64,000 nucleotides of DNA from Burkholderia plantarii (GTDB taxonomy: Bacteria > Pseudomonadota > Gammaproteobacteria > Burkholderiales > Burkholderiaceae), in NCBI RefSeq assembly GCF_001411805.1, contig NZ_CP007213.1, forward strand, positions 1,984,001 through 2,048,000. The letters run 5' to 3'. Shown here piece by piece: positions 1 to 8,992 of this stretch. Numbering within the stretch: the stretch's first letter is position 1; each line of letters starts with the position of its first letter. The position numbers and the translations under genes are program-made. Under the pieces are notes generated by a model. It had not been told where the DNA came from and did not search any database. It saw only the letters and a program-made list of their open reading frames with translations.

Positions 1-430
1 TGAAGCGGATCGCGCGAATGCCGCCCGCATCCAGCGTGTGCAACGCCCCGTCGGTGATCGATGTGTCGATGACGGCGACACCGCGTGCGTTCTTGCCGAA
101 CTGCGCTATCGCGTCGAGCGTCACACGATTGTCGGTGCCGTAGGTCGATGGCGTGACGACGACGTTGCGCTGCACACCCAGGCGTTTCTGCACATGGCGA
201 TATTGCTCGATGGACGCGTTCGGCGGACGCAGCGTCGTGCCGGGTACCGCCGGAAAGCGATCGTCGTAGATGTGCATATGGCAGTCGATCGCTCCCGCAG
301 GCAGCGTGAATGCCGGTGGCGTGCTTCCACTGGTCCAGTCCTGCTGCGCTTGGGCGAGCGAGGGCAGGGCGGCTGCCGCCAGCAAGCTACTCGCGCCACA
401 CATGAATTCACGTCGATTCATTCGCGACAT
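1..430 (-). CDS. Amidohydrolase family 2 (PDC-lactonase-like), 3' end outside window
   Basis: Only the first 143 codons are present; the gene runs off the left edge. The ATG at 430 opens a twin-arginine signal (NRREFM, then a hydrophobic stretch ending AQAQ), so export through Tat is likely. The mature start reads AGAIDCHMHIYDDRFP, the first metal-binding motif of the amidohydrolase-2 family, which includes 2-pyrone-4,6-dicarboxylate lactonase (LigI). It starts 2 bp after the stop of the MFS gene upstream and is the last visible member of a ten-gene co-directional set. The exact substrate is unknown; an exported member of this mostly cytoplasmic family is uncommon. Confidence 0.85.
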   Translation of the reverse strand, partial: MSRMNRREFMCGASSLLAAAALPSLAQAQQDWTSGSTPPAFTLPAGAIDCHMHIYDDRFPAVPGTTLRPPNASIEQYRHVQKRLGVQRNVVVTPSTYGTDNRVTLDAIAQFGKNARGVAVIDTSITDGALHTLDAGGIRAIRF

Positions 431-432
431 GG

Positions 433-1764
433 TCAGATTGCCTCCACGTTGTTGTCGAGCACCGGCACTCGTCCGGTGGGGCCGTTGCGCGTGAGCAGCA
501 GCAGCGTCGCCACGCTGACGAGCGTGAGGATCGCCAGCGGCATCAGCGCGAGCGAGTAGCTGCCGGTTGCCTGCTTCACCCAGCCATATACGTTCACCAT
601 CAGGCCGCCGCCCAGCAGATTCGCGATGGCATTGACCGTGGCGAGGCCGGCGGCCACCGTGCTGTTCGACAGCATGTCGGTGGCGAGTGTCCAGAATGGT
701 CCCTTGAATGCATAGGCGCCAACCAGCACGGCGCACAACATGAGAACGGTCGGCGCGAGCGAGCCGGTGAACGAGGTCGCGAAGAGGCCGAGGCCGATCA
801 GCAGCATCGGCACGACGGTATGCCAGCGATGTTCGGCGAGTCGATCCGAGCGGCGTCCCCAGTAGATCATCAGTACGGAAGCGAGCGCGTAGGGAATCGC
901 ATTGAGCAGACCAGTCTGCAACACGGTGAGTCCGTACGATTTCAGCAACTGCGGTTGCCATACCGACAAGGTACTGCCCGCCGCCGATGCGCAGGTATCG
1001 ACGAGCGCGAGACACAGCACATAGCGATTGCGGAACAGACGGGTCACGGGCATCGCCCCGACCTTTTTCGGCGCCTTGCGCTCCGAAGCGAGCGCGCCGA
1101 GCAGCCAGCCGCGCTCCTCCTTGCTCAGCCAGGTGGCCTCGGCCGGCCTGTCGGTCAGCATGAACAGGCAGGCAAGGCCCAGCACGACGGTCGGCAGCCC
1201 CTCGAGCACGAACAGCCAATGCCAGCCGCGCAAGCCGGCAATGCCGTCCATTTGCAGCAGCAGCGCGGAGATCGGGGAGCCGATGAAGCTTGCGGCGGGG
1301 ATCGACACCATGAACGTCGCGACGGCCCGGGCACGATATTTCTTCGGTACCCAGTACGACAGGTACAACAGCACGCCCGGCGCGAAACCCGCCTCCGCCG
1401 CGCCGAGCAAGAAGCGCAGGATGTAGAAGCCCGTGGCGTTCTGCACCAATGCCGTCGATGCCGACACGATGCCCCAGGTGATCATGATCCGCGCGAGCCA
1501 ACGGCGTGCGCCATACTTTTCGAGTGCGAGATTGCTCGGCACTTCGCAGAGGAAATACGAAACGAAAAAGAGGCTTGCGCCAAAGCCGAATGTTCTCGCC
1601 GACATGCTCAGGTCGTGATTCATCTGGAGCGATGCCATGCCGACGTTGCCGCGATCGATGAACGCCATCAGGTAGCAGATCATCAGGAACGGCAGCAATC
1701 GCCAGATCACCTTGCGCATCGTTTGACGCTCGAGCAACGCGTCGTCCGTCGATTCCATTTCCAT
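433..1764 (-). CDS. MFS transporter, anion:cation symporter (ACS) type
   Basis: 443 residues with the twelve-helix layout of the major facilitator superfamily. The first helix is followed by FIDRGNVGMASLQMN, typical of the ACS group (phthalate, glucarate, tartrate and hydroxyphenylacetate carriers). The helix 4-5 region contains GAAEAGFAPGVLLYLSYW, another ACS hallmark. It should import an organic acid anion. The gene sits 18 bp after a second MFS gene and 2 bp before an amidohydrolase gene, so it is probably cotranscribed with the catabolic genes to its right. An AGGAGACAGG sequence precedes the ATG. It is one of four MFS genes in this operon; which substrate each takes cannot be read from the sequence. 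Confidence 0.9.
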   Translation of the reverse strand: MEMESTDDALLERQTMRKVIWRLLPFLMICYLMAFIDRGNVGMASLQMNHDLSMSARTFGFGASLFFVSYFLCEVPSNLALEKYGARRWLARIMITWGIVSASTALVQNATGFYILRFLLGAAEAGFAPGVLLYLSYWVPKKYRARAVATFMVSIPAASFIGSPISALLLQMDGIAGLRGWHWLFVLEGLPTVVLGLACLFMLTDRPAEATWLSKEERGWLLGALASERKAPKKVGAMPVTRLFRNRYVLCLALVDTCASAAGSTLSVWQPQLLKSYGLTVLQTGLLNAIPYALASVLMIYWGRRSDRLAEHRWHTVVPMLLIGLGLFATSFTGSLAPTVLMLCAVLVGAYAFKGPFWTLATDMLSNSTVAAGLATVNAIANLLGGGLMVNVYGWVKQATGSYSLALMPLAILTLVSVATLLLLTRNGPTGRVPVLDNNVEAI

Positions 1765-1782
1765 GTCCTGTCTCCTGTGTTC

Positions 1783-3003
1783 TCAAGCGCCGGAGCGCTG
1801 TTTTCTGAATGTTTGCAGCAGCGTGATCGACAGCACGCCGGTGGCCAGCATCGCGGCCATCGCGCAGAAGGTATTGCGCACGCCCAGCGCCTCCGACGCG
1901 GTGCCGACCAACAGATAGCCGAACGGCATCGTGCCGTTGTAGGCCATGCCGTACATGCCGACGAGCCCGCCTCGCACGTGCTCCGGGCAGCGGCGCTGGA
2001 TGGTGGCGTTGGTCGAGGTCGCGGCAAAGGTGAGGCTGAATCCGAGCGCATAGAAGGCGGGCCCCGATGCGACGGCGTTGGTGATCACGGCCAGGACGAG
2101 CAGCGCCGTGACCGCCGTCCATGGCGACCAGGCGATGAAACGTGCCGAAGCCCGCGGCCCGAGCGCCGACGAGAGCAGCACCGCCGCCGACAGCGAGCCC
2201 GCTCCCGCGCATGCGAAGAACAGGCCGGTGAAGTACGCGGCATCGTGATAGGCGCGATCGGCGAGCAGCGGCACGAGCGTCTGGTAGCTGCCCGCGAACA
2301 GCCCGATACAGGCGAGGATCGGCAGGTAGCGCGCGGAAAACTCGTCCGCCATCACGTAGTCGACCGCGTCGCGCAGCCCGCTGGCCTGCTTCGCCGGCAC
2401 GTCCGAGTTCAATCGGATCGAGCGTATGCAGGCCGCCATGAAGCCCAGCGCCGCCATGTAGATCGCGAACGACATGCGCTCGCCGAAGGCGGGGTAGACG
2501 AAGCCGGCGATGGTGGGGCCGACCATGCGCCCGACGTTGTAGACCATCGTGTTCATCGCGACGGCATTCGATGTGAGACTGGCATCGCGCAGGCTCGACA
2601 GCAACAACACCTGACGCGCCGGCACCTCGATCGCGCTGGATATGCCGATCGCGAGCGCGTGCGCGAGAATCAGCTTGACACCGAGCATGCCGGCGAACGA
2701 CAGCACGAACAGGCTCGCGGTCAGCGCGAGCGATGTCATCAGTACGCACAGCGTGACGCGCCGCGCGTTCTCCGACTGGATCCGCGATCCCGCCACGGGC
2801 GCCACGATCAGCTGGGGGCCGAAGAGCAGGAAATTGAGCAGGGCGAGGATCGCGGCGGAACCGGACAGGTGATACACGAGCAGATTGAGCGTGACGTTCT
2901 GTGTCCAGCTGCCCAGCACCGATGCGATCTGTCCGCTCAGGTAGCGCCGCAGCGAGGCCTCCGCGAGTGCGGGAAAGAGCCGGTTGGCCAGGCTCATCAT
3001 CAT
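1783..3003 (-). CDS. MFS transporter of the MFS_3/EntS-like type
   Basis: 406 residues, twelve predicted helices, beginning RLFPALAEASLRRYLSGQIAS. This matches the MFS_3 (transmembrane secretion effector, EntS-like) subfamily rather than the solute:cation symporters on either side. Members are generally exporters or of unknown direction, so its presence in a catabolic operon may mean efflux of a toxic intermediate; that is inference. The start codons (three consecutive ATGs ending at 3003) overlap the stop of the gene upstream by 4 bp, an ATGA-type coupling. The gene is full length for the family. Confidence 0.85.
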   Translation of the reverse strand: MMMSLANRLFPALAEASLRRYLSGQIASVLGSWTQNVTLNLLVYHLSGSAAILALLNFLLFGPQLIVAPVAGSRIQSENARRVTLCVLMTSLALTASLFVLSFAGMLGVKLILAHALAIGISSAIEVPARQVLLLSSLRDASLTSNAVAMNTMVYNVGRMVGPTIAGFVYPAFGERMSFAIYMAALGFMAACIRSIRLNSDVPAKQASGLRDAVDYVMADEFSARYLPILACIGLFAGSYQTLVPLLADRAYHDAAYFTGLFFACAGAGSLSAAVLLSSALGPRASARFIAWSPWTAVTALLVLAVITNAVASGPAFYALGFSLTFAATSTNATIQRRCPEHVRGGLVGMYGMAYNGTMPFGYLLVGTASEALGVRNTFCAMAAMLATGVLSITLLQTFRKQRSGA

Positions 3004-4286
3004 GACAGCGCTTTCCCGCGCGTTTCCGGCGCGAAGAACACCACGATCGCGGCGGCGACGAACGCGACGATCGTGGTGGAAAGGCCGAGCACGAAGCCGC
3101 CGGAGGTCGACGCCAGCGCACCGATGATCAACGGCGCGATGAAGCCGCCCAGCCGGCCGCCGTTGTATGCCAGACCCATGAAGAAGCCGCGCGAGGCGGT
3201 GTCGCCGATGATTTCCGCCAGAAACGGACCGGCGCCCGCGAAGATGCCGTTGACGCTGAAGCCGGTGAAGAAGATCGCCGCCATCAGCAGCACGGTGCTG
3301 GTCGACAGGATGTAGACGAACACGGCCACCGCGCCGACCAGCAGGTACGCGATGAACATCGGGCGTCGCCCGAGCCTGTCGACCAGGGCCGAGAACAGCA
3401 GGAACCCGGTGATGGCGCCGAACTGCAGCGACAGCACGAACTTCAGGCTATGCACGAAATCGAGGTGCTTGACCGCGACGAGAAACGTCGGCGTCCAGGT
3501 GAAGACGCCCCAATACAGGTATTGCAGGAAGAAGATGAACAGGAACGCCGTCGCGAGGCCACGCACGTTCAGAGCGCCGACGTGCGAGCCGGCGGCCTTT
3601 GCCGAGGTGCGCTTCGCCTGTTCGTGCCGCTTGAGCCAGATGGGCGATTCCGGTGTCCGGCGCGCGACCCAGGACAACAGAAAGAACGGCAGCGCGCCGA
3701 TCAGGAACAGCAGGCGCCAGCCGTGGCCCGCCAGCCCACCGTTCATGTTGCTGACGATGCCCGCGATCGTGATCGCGAGGATCGCGCCGACCGGCAGGCC
3801 CATCTGCATCAGCGCGCCGCCTTTGCCACGACGATTGGCATGCCAGGTTTCCGCGATCAACGCGGCACCGGCGGTCCACGTGCCGCCCATGCCGAGCGCG
3901 CCGCAAAAGCGCAGCGCGGCGAACGTCTGCTCGTTGGGTGCCAATGCAAGCAACCCGGAAAACAGGGAATAGATGCCGATGCACAGGAGCGCGGTGCGTA
4001 CGCGCCCGATCCGGTCGGACACATAGCCGAACAGAATGCCGCCCAGTATCTGGCCGGCGGCCGTGATGCTGGTGAAGAGGCCGAGTTGCGCCTTGCTCAA
4101 GCCGAACTGCAACGCGAGCGTTGGCAGCAGCAGCGACAAGAGGAACGAGTCGTAGCTCTCGAAGGTCCAGCCGAGGCCGGCCAGCGTCAGCGAGCGGCGC
4201 TCGGCGCGCGTGATGTCGCGATAGCGGGTGCCGTCGTTCCCATGCTCGATGGCGGCCTTGGACGGCAGGATTGCGCCTGTCTTCAT
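3000..4286 (-). CDS. MFS transporter, sugar/aromatic acid:H+ symporter type
   Basis: 428 residues from the ATG at 4286. That start was chosen because its ATGA overlaps the stop of the amidohydrolase upstream; a longer open frame continues upstream but has no MFS character. Motifs are WTFESYDSFLLSLLLPTL in helix 1, the loop 2-3 signature GYVSDRIGRVRT, and LGMGGTWTAGAALIAE in helix 4-5, as in the AAHS/SHS metabolite:H+ symporters. It is likely an inner-membrane importer for the compound degraded by the surrounding enzymes. Four-base overlaps at both ends indicate translational coupling with its neighbours. Confidence 0.9.
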   Translation of the reverse strand: MKTGAILPSKAAIEHGNDGTRYRDITRAERRSLTLAGLGWTFESYDSFLLSLLLPTLALQFGLSKAQLGLFTSITAAGQILGGILFGYVSDRIGRVRTALLCIGIYSLFSGLLALAPNEQTFAALRFCGALGMGGTWTAGAALIAETWHANRRGKGGALMQMGLPVGAILAITIAGIVSNMNGGLAGHGWRLLFLIGALPFFLLSWVARRTPESPIWLKRHEQAKRTSAKAAGSHVGALNVRGLATAFLFIFFLQYLYWGVFTWTPTFLVAVKHLDFVHSLKFVLSLQFGAITGFLLFSALVDRLGRRPMFIAYLLVGAVAVFVYILSTSTVLLMAAIFFTGFSVNGIFAGAGPFLAEIIGDTASRGFFMGLAYNGGRLGGFIAPLIIGALASTSGGFVLGLSTTIVAFVAAAIVVFFAPETRGKALS

Positions 4287-5329
4287 GATTGGTCTCCCGG
4301 AATGGGCAAGCGGTACGTCGATGCCGCCGTGCGGCTGAAAAGTGCCGCCTTCTCGGCGGCGGACATGGCCTGGGCCAGTCGCTTGAACGCGTTCCACACC
4401 ACGTGGTAGCTGAACATGCCCTTGTCGACCGGGAAGTTGCTTTCGAACATGCAGCGCTCGACGCCGAACAGTTCGATGCAGGTGTCGAAATAGGGGCGCC
4501 AGGCGGCAGCGAGCGTTTCCGACGACGGCGCGCACTCCCGTGCCGCGAAGTCGAAACCGAATACGGGCATGCCGGCGCCGCCGAGTTTCATCCGCGTATT
4601 CGGCAGCGACGCGAGCTTTCGCAGTGCCTGTGCCCAGGCTCGACGGGCTTCGTCATGCCGCCCGGCGTGAGGTCCGACGCCGAGCGGGCCGCCGAAATGG
4701 TCGATGACGATGGTCACCGCCGGGGCGGCCTTCGCCAATTCGTACAAGGCATCGAGCTGCGTGTGATAGACCCAGGCGTCGAGCGTCAGCGCGTAGCGTT
4801 CGAGCGTCTGCACGCCGCGCACGAAAGCCGGACTCGCCATGCGGTCTCGCGGCGGCGTCGCAGGACTGGAGACAACGGCCGGATCCTCGTGCCACGCGAG
4901 CGGGTTGCGGATGCCGCGCAGCCGTCCGCCCGATACCTCGAGCATCGCCTCGAGCACCGGTGCCACCTCCGAGGCAAGCGCCAGGTCCGCGCCGCCGACG
5001 ATGGCATCGCATGCCCGCGTTGCTCCGTATGCGCCGCTCGCGAACATCGCGGCCACGCCCGTCGCGAACTCGACCTCGCCGACAGGTTTCAGCGCCTCCG
5101 GCCCCGTCGATCGCAGCATCGAGCGGCACTGGACGTAGACGGTCGAGACGATTCGATGCCCGCTGGCGAGATCGTCGCGGAATTCGTGGGCCAGGTAGCG
5201 GCCCGACTGCCTGTCCCAGAGATGATGATGGGCGTCGACGACGGGCAGCTCGGGTTCGAGGATCGCTTCTTCGCGCGATGCGAGCCAGTCGGCTCGGATC
5301 GGCAGATGCGGGGCGTGGACGATCTGCAT
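4283..5329 (-). CDS. Amidohydrolase family 2 protein (COG3618-like metal-dependent hydrolase)
   Basis: 348 residues. The N-terminal metal motif is VVDAHHHLWD (His34-His36). Further family motifs are IVIDHFGGPLG in the middle and MFESNFPVDK near the C-terminus, which carries the catalytic aspartate strand. The family hydrolyses lactones or decarboxylates aromatic acids; close relatives are called 2-pyrone-4,6-dicarboxylate or fucono-lactone hydrolases. The protein is cytoplasmic with no signal peptide. It lies 13 bp after the porin and overlaps the next MFS gene by 4 bp. Together with the Tat-exported amidohydrolase at 1-430, the operon carries two members of one family. Confidence 0.9.
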   Translation of the reverse strand: MQIVHAPHLPIRADWLASREEAILEPELPVVDAHHHLWDRQSGRYLAHEFRDDLASGHRIVSTVYVQCRSMLRSTGPEALKPVGEVEFATGVAAMFASGAYGATRACDAIVGGADLALASEVAPVLEAMLEVSGGRLRGIRNPLAWHEDPAVVSSPATPPRDRMASPAFVRGVQTLERYALTLDAWVYHTQLDALYELAKAAPAVTIVIDHFGGPLGVGPHAGRHDEARRAWAQALRKLASLPNTRMKLGGAGMPVFGFDFAARECAPSSETLAAAWRPYFDTCIELFGVERCMFESNFPVDKGMFSYHVVWNAFKRLAQAMSAAEKAALFSRTAASTYRLPIPGDQS

Positions 5330-5342
5330 GGTGGGTTCCGTG

Positions 5343-6482
5343 TCAGAACTTCGATCGCATGCCGATCGCGATCCCGGTCTGGTTGTAGCCGGGGGCCACC
5401 GTGCCGTAGCCGTTGACGCCGAGCGCGGAGTTGCCCTTGTTGCGTGCGTAGCCCGCGACCGCGTACAGGTCGGTGCGCTTGGACAAGGCGTAGTCGGCCA
5501 TCAATACGGCGAGCCAAGGATCGGCGTTGGTGCCATGCACGTCCTGGTAGTAGCCGGAGGCGGTCAACTGGAAAGCGGGTGTCACGTAGTACTGCAAGCC
5601 GGCGTAATAGAGATTCGCGGTGCTCGCTTGACCACCCTGCGCGACGATCGGATTGACGGGTTGAAACGCATCGTCGTCCCGCAACCAGCGGTAGCCGGCG
5701 AAGCCCTTGACCGGGCCGAAGTTGTAGGTCGCGGCCACGTAGGCGCGCCGTTCGCTGGCCGTGTTGGTGGCCACCGTGTTGCTGTTGCGCTGCTCGTAGA
5801 CGGCGGTCGCGGCGAACGGGCCGCTCGTGTAGGTCAGCTCGCCGCTGAAGAAGCGGCCCGTGAGTTGCGCGCCGGGCACCTCGCTGCCGTAGCCGGCGTC
5901 GTAGCGCGTGCTGTACATGGCGGCCACCGTGACGGGACCGAAGTTGCCGACGTACTTCACAGAGTCGTCGATCCGCGCGGCCATGGCGTAGTCGACGGAC
6001 AGGATCGAGTAGCGCGACGACGCGCCCATCGGATCGAACGGCACCGAGACGTCGTAGAGCAGCGCGTTTTGGCGGCCCAGGCTCAGTTGCTGGCCCGCAT
6101 AGTTGAGGCCGACCCATGCCTGACGGCCGAACAGCCGTTGCGTGGTTGCGGCGTTCGCACCGAGTCCCTTGGTGCTTTGTGAGGTCGTGCCGTCGTTGAT
6201 GTTGAAGCCGTCCTCGAGATCGAAGATCGCCTTCATGCCGTTTCCGAGGTCTTCGACGCCGCGCAGGCCCCAACGCGAACCCGACAGGTTGCCCGATACC
6301 TGGCGGGTCTGGCTGCCGCCGGCCGGCGTGTTGTTGATATGTTCGATCCCGGCGTCCACGATGCCGTACAACGTGACGCTGCTTTGCGCGCATGCCGATC
6401 CGGCCACCAGGCACGCGCCGGTGGTGACGAGCAGGGTGGTGCGGGAGGGCGATCTTTTAGTACGACGAATTTTCAACGACAT
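5343..6482 (-). CDS. Gram-negative general porin (OmpC/PhaE-like beta-barrel)
   Basis: 379 residues from the ATG at 6482; an alternative ATG at 6503 would add seven residues. A signal peptide (basic MSLKIRRTKRS, hydrophobic core, then SACAQS) precedes the first strand SSVTLYGIVDAGIEH, the classic opening of betaproteobacterial porins, followed by GSRWGLRGVEDLGNGMKAIF. The C-terminus ends in the outer-membrane insertion signal GIAIGMRSKF, with terminal Phe. It forms a trimeric outer-membrane channel. Its place between an MFS gene and an amidohydrolase gene suggests the operon supplies its own outer-membrane entry route for the substrate. Confidence 0.93.
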   Translation of the reverse strand: MSLKIRRTKRSPSRTTLLVTTGACLVAGSACAQSSVTLYGIVDAGIEHINNTPAGGSQTRQVSGNLSGSRWGLRGVEDLGNGMKAIFDLEDGFNINDGTTSQSTKGLGANAATTQRLFGRQAWVGLNYAGQQLSLGRQNALLYDVSVPFDPMGASSRYSILSVDYAMAARIDDSVKYVGNFGPVTVAAMYSTRYDAGYGSEVPGAQLTGRFFSGELTYTSGPFAATAVYEQRNSNTVATNTASERRAYVAATYNFGPVKGFAGYRWLRDDDAFQPVNPIVAQGGQASTANLYYAGLQYYVTPAFQLTASGYYQDVHGTNADPWLAVLMADYALSKRTDLYAVAGYARNKGNSALGVNGYGTVAPGYNQTGIAIGMRSKF

Positions 6483-6537
6483 GGTGTCTCCAAACACAAT
6501 CATTGATTTATAGGAATGGTGCTGCTTGAAAGCCTGT

Positions 6538-7959
6538 TTATCTGCCGGTTGACGACGGCCTGGACGCATTGCTGGATGCGCCCGCATCGGCGCCCGGATC
6601 GCCGAGCCATGCGGTGATCAATGCGCCGGCCAGCATGACCGCCGCGATCGCGATCAGGGGCCACGTGAAGCCACCGGATAGTTGCCTCAGCGCGCCGATC
6701 ATCGACGGCCCCACGAAGCCGCCGAGATTGCCGACCGATACGATCAGCGCGAGGCCGCCCGCCGCGGCGCGACCGGTCAGGAAGCCGGACGGGATCGCCC
6801 AGTAGGTCGCCTGGAAGGCGAGAATGCCGCTCACCGTGAAGCACAACGCCACCAGCTTGAGCGCGGGCACGTCGGTGAAGCCGGACAGGCACAACGCGAA
6901 CGCCGCGACCGCCAGCGCGCCGGCCACATAGGGAATGCAGTTCGCCGAGCGGCGCGCGAGCCTCGCCCACAGCAGCATCACCACGGCTCCGGTCGCGTAG
7001 GGAATCGCGGTCAGCCAGCCCACCGCCGTGTGGCTCACTCCGAACTGCCTGATGATCTGCGGCATCCAGATGCCGACCCCGACCGAACCGACGATTCCGC
7101 AAAAGTTGATCAGCGCGAGCACGAAAACCCGCCAGTTGGTCAGCGCATCCTTCAGCTTGTTGCCGTGCTTTGCGCCGATAGCGCCCTGTTCCAGCGCCAG
7201 GCGTTTCTCCAGCGAACGCTTTTCATCGTCGGTGAGCCAGCGCGCCTTTGCCGGCCGATCGGACAGCACGAACAGGCACGCGATGCCGAGCAGCACCGCC
7301 GGCAGGCCTTCGATCATCAGCAGCCACTGCCAGCTGCGCAGGCCGTGCGCGCCGCCGAGTTGCAACAGCGCGCCCGAGATCGGCGAGCCGATCATGTTCG
7401 CGACCGGAATGCCGACCAGAAACGCGGCCGTCACCTTTGCCCGCCACTTCCCTGGAAACCAGTGGGTGAAATACAGGTAGATGCCCGGCGTGAAGCCGGC
7501 TTCGGCGATGCCGAGCAGAAAGCGCGCCGCCGCGAAGCTCTTGGGACCGACCACGAGGGCGGTCGCCATCGAGAGCAGCCCCCACGTGATCATGATCCGC
7601 GCGATCCAGACGCGAGCGCCGACCCTCTGCATGACCAGGTTGCTCGGGATCTCGAAGAGGAAGTAGCCGATGAAGAAGAGACCGGCACCGAGCCCGAATT
7701 GTTCGGCGCTCAGCCCCAGGTCCTGGTTCATCGTCAGCGCGGCGAAGCCGACGTTCGTGCGATCCAGATAGCTCACGACGTAGCACGCGAAGATGAACGG
7801 CAGGATGCGCCGGAACGCTTTCGCGAGCGTGCGTTCGCTGGCCGCGTACTCGTCCCCGGACATCGGGGGAGCGGACGACGCGGTCGAGCCGCCTGCGTCG
7901 CCGCCGACTCGGGTTTGATGTGCTTGCGCATCGACGCGCAGCGCCGGATTGCTTTCCAT
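6538..7959 (-). CDS. MFS transporter, ACS family
   Basis: 473 residues from the ATG at 7959, which has GGAGGAGCAAGC immediately upstream; an in-frame upstream ATG at 7998 lacks such a site. Motifs include YLDRTNVGFAALTMNQDLGL after helix 1 and GIAEAGFTPGIYLYFTHWFP in the helix 4-5 region, both typical of the anion:cation symporters. The first 50 residues form a polar cytoplasmic tail. It is similar in type to the carrier at 433-1764, so the operon holds two ACS carriers plus two MFS of other types. Probably an inner-membrane importer of a carboxylate. Confidence 0.9.
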   Translation of the reverse strand: MESNPALRVDAQAHQTRVGGDAGGSTASSAPPMSGDEYAASERTLAKAFRRILPFIFACYVVSYLDRTNVGFAALTMNQDLGLSAEQFGLGAGLFFIGYFLFEIPSNLVMQRVGARVWIARIMITWGLLSMATALVVGPKSFAAARFLLGIAEAGFTPGIYLYFTHWFPGKWRAKVTAAFLVGIPVANMIGSPISGALLQLGGAHGLRSWQWLLMIEGLPAVLLGIACLFVLSDRPAKARWLTDDEKRSLEKRLALEQGAIGAKHGNKLKDALTNWRVFVLALINFCGIVGSVGVGIWMPQIIRQFGVSHTAVGWLTAIPYATGAVVMLLWARLARRSANCIPYVAGALAVAAFALCLSGFTDVPALKLVALCFTVSGILAFQATYWAIPSGFLTGRAAAGGLALIVSVGNLGGFVGPSMIGALRQLSGGFTWPLIAIAAVMLAGALITAWLGDPGADAGASSNASRPSSTGR

Positions 7960-8049
7960 GCTTGCTCCTCCGCCGCGCTCTACGGCGCGGTGTGTCAATG
8001 ACGGTCGGGCGTGAGCCGTGGGGTTCGCGGCTCATCTCCCTGCCGCTGT

Positions 8050-8973
8050 CTATTGCCTCGCGCGGTGCGGTAGCGGCCCGGCGGTTTTCATCCGCGTCTT
8101 GAGCACGGTTCCCGACACGGATTCGGTCATGTAGAGCGTCTTCATGTCGTCACCGCCGAAACACAGGTTGGTCAGCGACGTGCCCGCGGAATTGGTCAGG
8201 ACTTCGACCGGCTCGCCGCGATGATTCAATACCCAGACGTATCCGAGTCCGGGATTGGCCACGAGGACCCGCCCGTCGTTGTCGACGGTCAGGCCGTCGG
8301 GGCCGCTCGGCCCGTACGAGGTGAAGAACTGGCCGACCTTGCTCACCGATCCGTCCGCTTGCAGCGGTACGCGCCATACGCTGTTGCCTCGCGTCATGCC
8401 GACGAACAGCACCTTCTCGTCGGGCGACAGCACCAGGCCGTTCGGGCTCGGACAGTTACCGAGCAGCATGTCGAGCTTGCCGTCCGGCGAGAGGCGATAG
8501 ACGCGCCCGGTCGGGTCATGCAGGCCTGATTGCCCCTGGTCCGTGAAGTACAGGTTGCCGCGCGAGTCGAAGCTGAGGTCGTTGACGCCGCGAAAGCGCT
8601 CGGAATTGCGGCGCTCGAGAAACGGCCGCACGGTGCCGCGCTCGATGTCGAGCAGCATCAGGCCGTTGCGATAGTCGGTGATCAGCAGATGCGCGTCGTC
8701 GTAGCGCTTCATGCCGTTGGGCTCGCCCTCGTATTGCACGACCAGTTCCCACTCGCCGTTGGCCGAGATGCGGAAGATGCGGCCGTGCGGGATGTCGGTG
8801 ACGAACAGATGGCCCGCCGGGTCCCACACCGGGCCTTCGAGGAACGAGTCGGTGGGCTGCCCGCCGCGATTGGCGCGCGCCCAGTCGGTTTGCACCTCGG
8901 GCTTGCGGAACGCATCGGGCATTCGCGTGAAGACTTCGGTTTCGCGCACTTCGGGCGCGCTCAGGAAAAACAT
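8050..8973 (-). CDS. SMP-30/gluconolactonase/LRE family protein
   Basis: 307 residues forming a six-bladed propeller of the SMP-30 lactonase family. The metal ligands expected for the family are visible: Glu46 in LEGPVWDP, Asn131 in GVNDLSFD, Asn178 in PSPNGLVLS and Asp226 in GPDGLTVD. The probable reaction is hydrolysis of an aldono- or similar lactone to the hydroxy acid. There is no signal peptide, so it is cytoplasmic. It lies 19 bp downstream of the D-2-hydroxyacid dehydrogenase and 90 bp before the MFS gene. A lactonase next to a hydroxyacid dehydrogenase suggests consecutive steps on a sugar-acid or related lactone. Confidence 0.88.
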   Translation of the reverse strand: MFFLSAPEVRETEVFTRMPDAFRKPEVQTDWARANRGGQPTDSFLEGPVWDPAGHLFVTDIPHGRIFRISANGEWELVVQYEGEPNGMKRYDDAHLLITDYRNGLMLLDIERGTVRPFLERRNSERFRGVNDLSFDSRGNLYFTDQGQSGLHDPTGRVYRLSPDGKLDMLLGNCPSPNGLVLSPDEKVLFVGMTRGNSVWRVPLQADGSVSKVGQFFTSYGPSGPDGLTVDNDGRVLVANPGLGYVWVLNHRGEPVEVLTNSAGTSLTNLCFGGDDMKTLYMTESVSGTVLKTRMKTAGPLPHRARQ

Positions 8974-8992
8974 GTCCGTTTCCTCGCGTAGG

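Noticed and set aside
820..3315. 831-residue plus-strand open frame
   Set aside because: Low-complexity His/Arg/Gln-rich translation antisense to two clear MFS genes; a GC-rich shadow frame.
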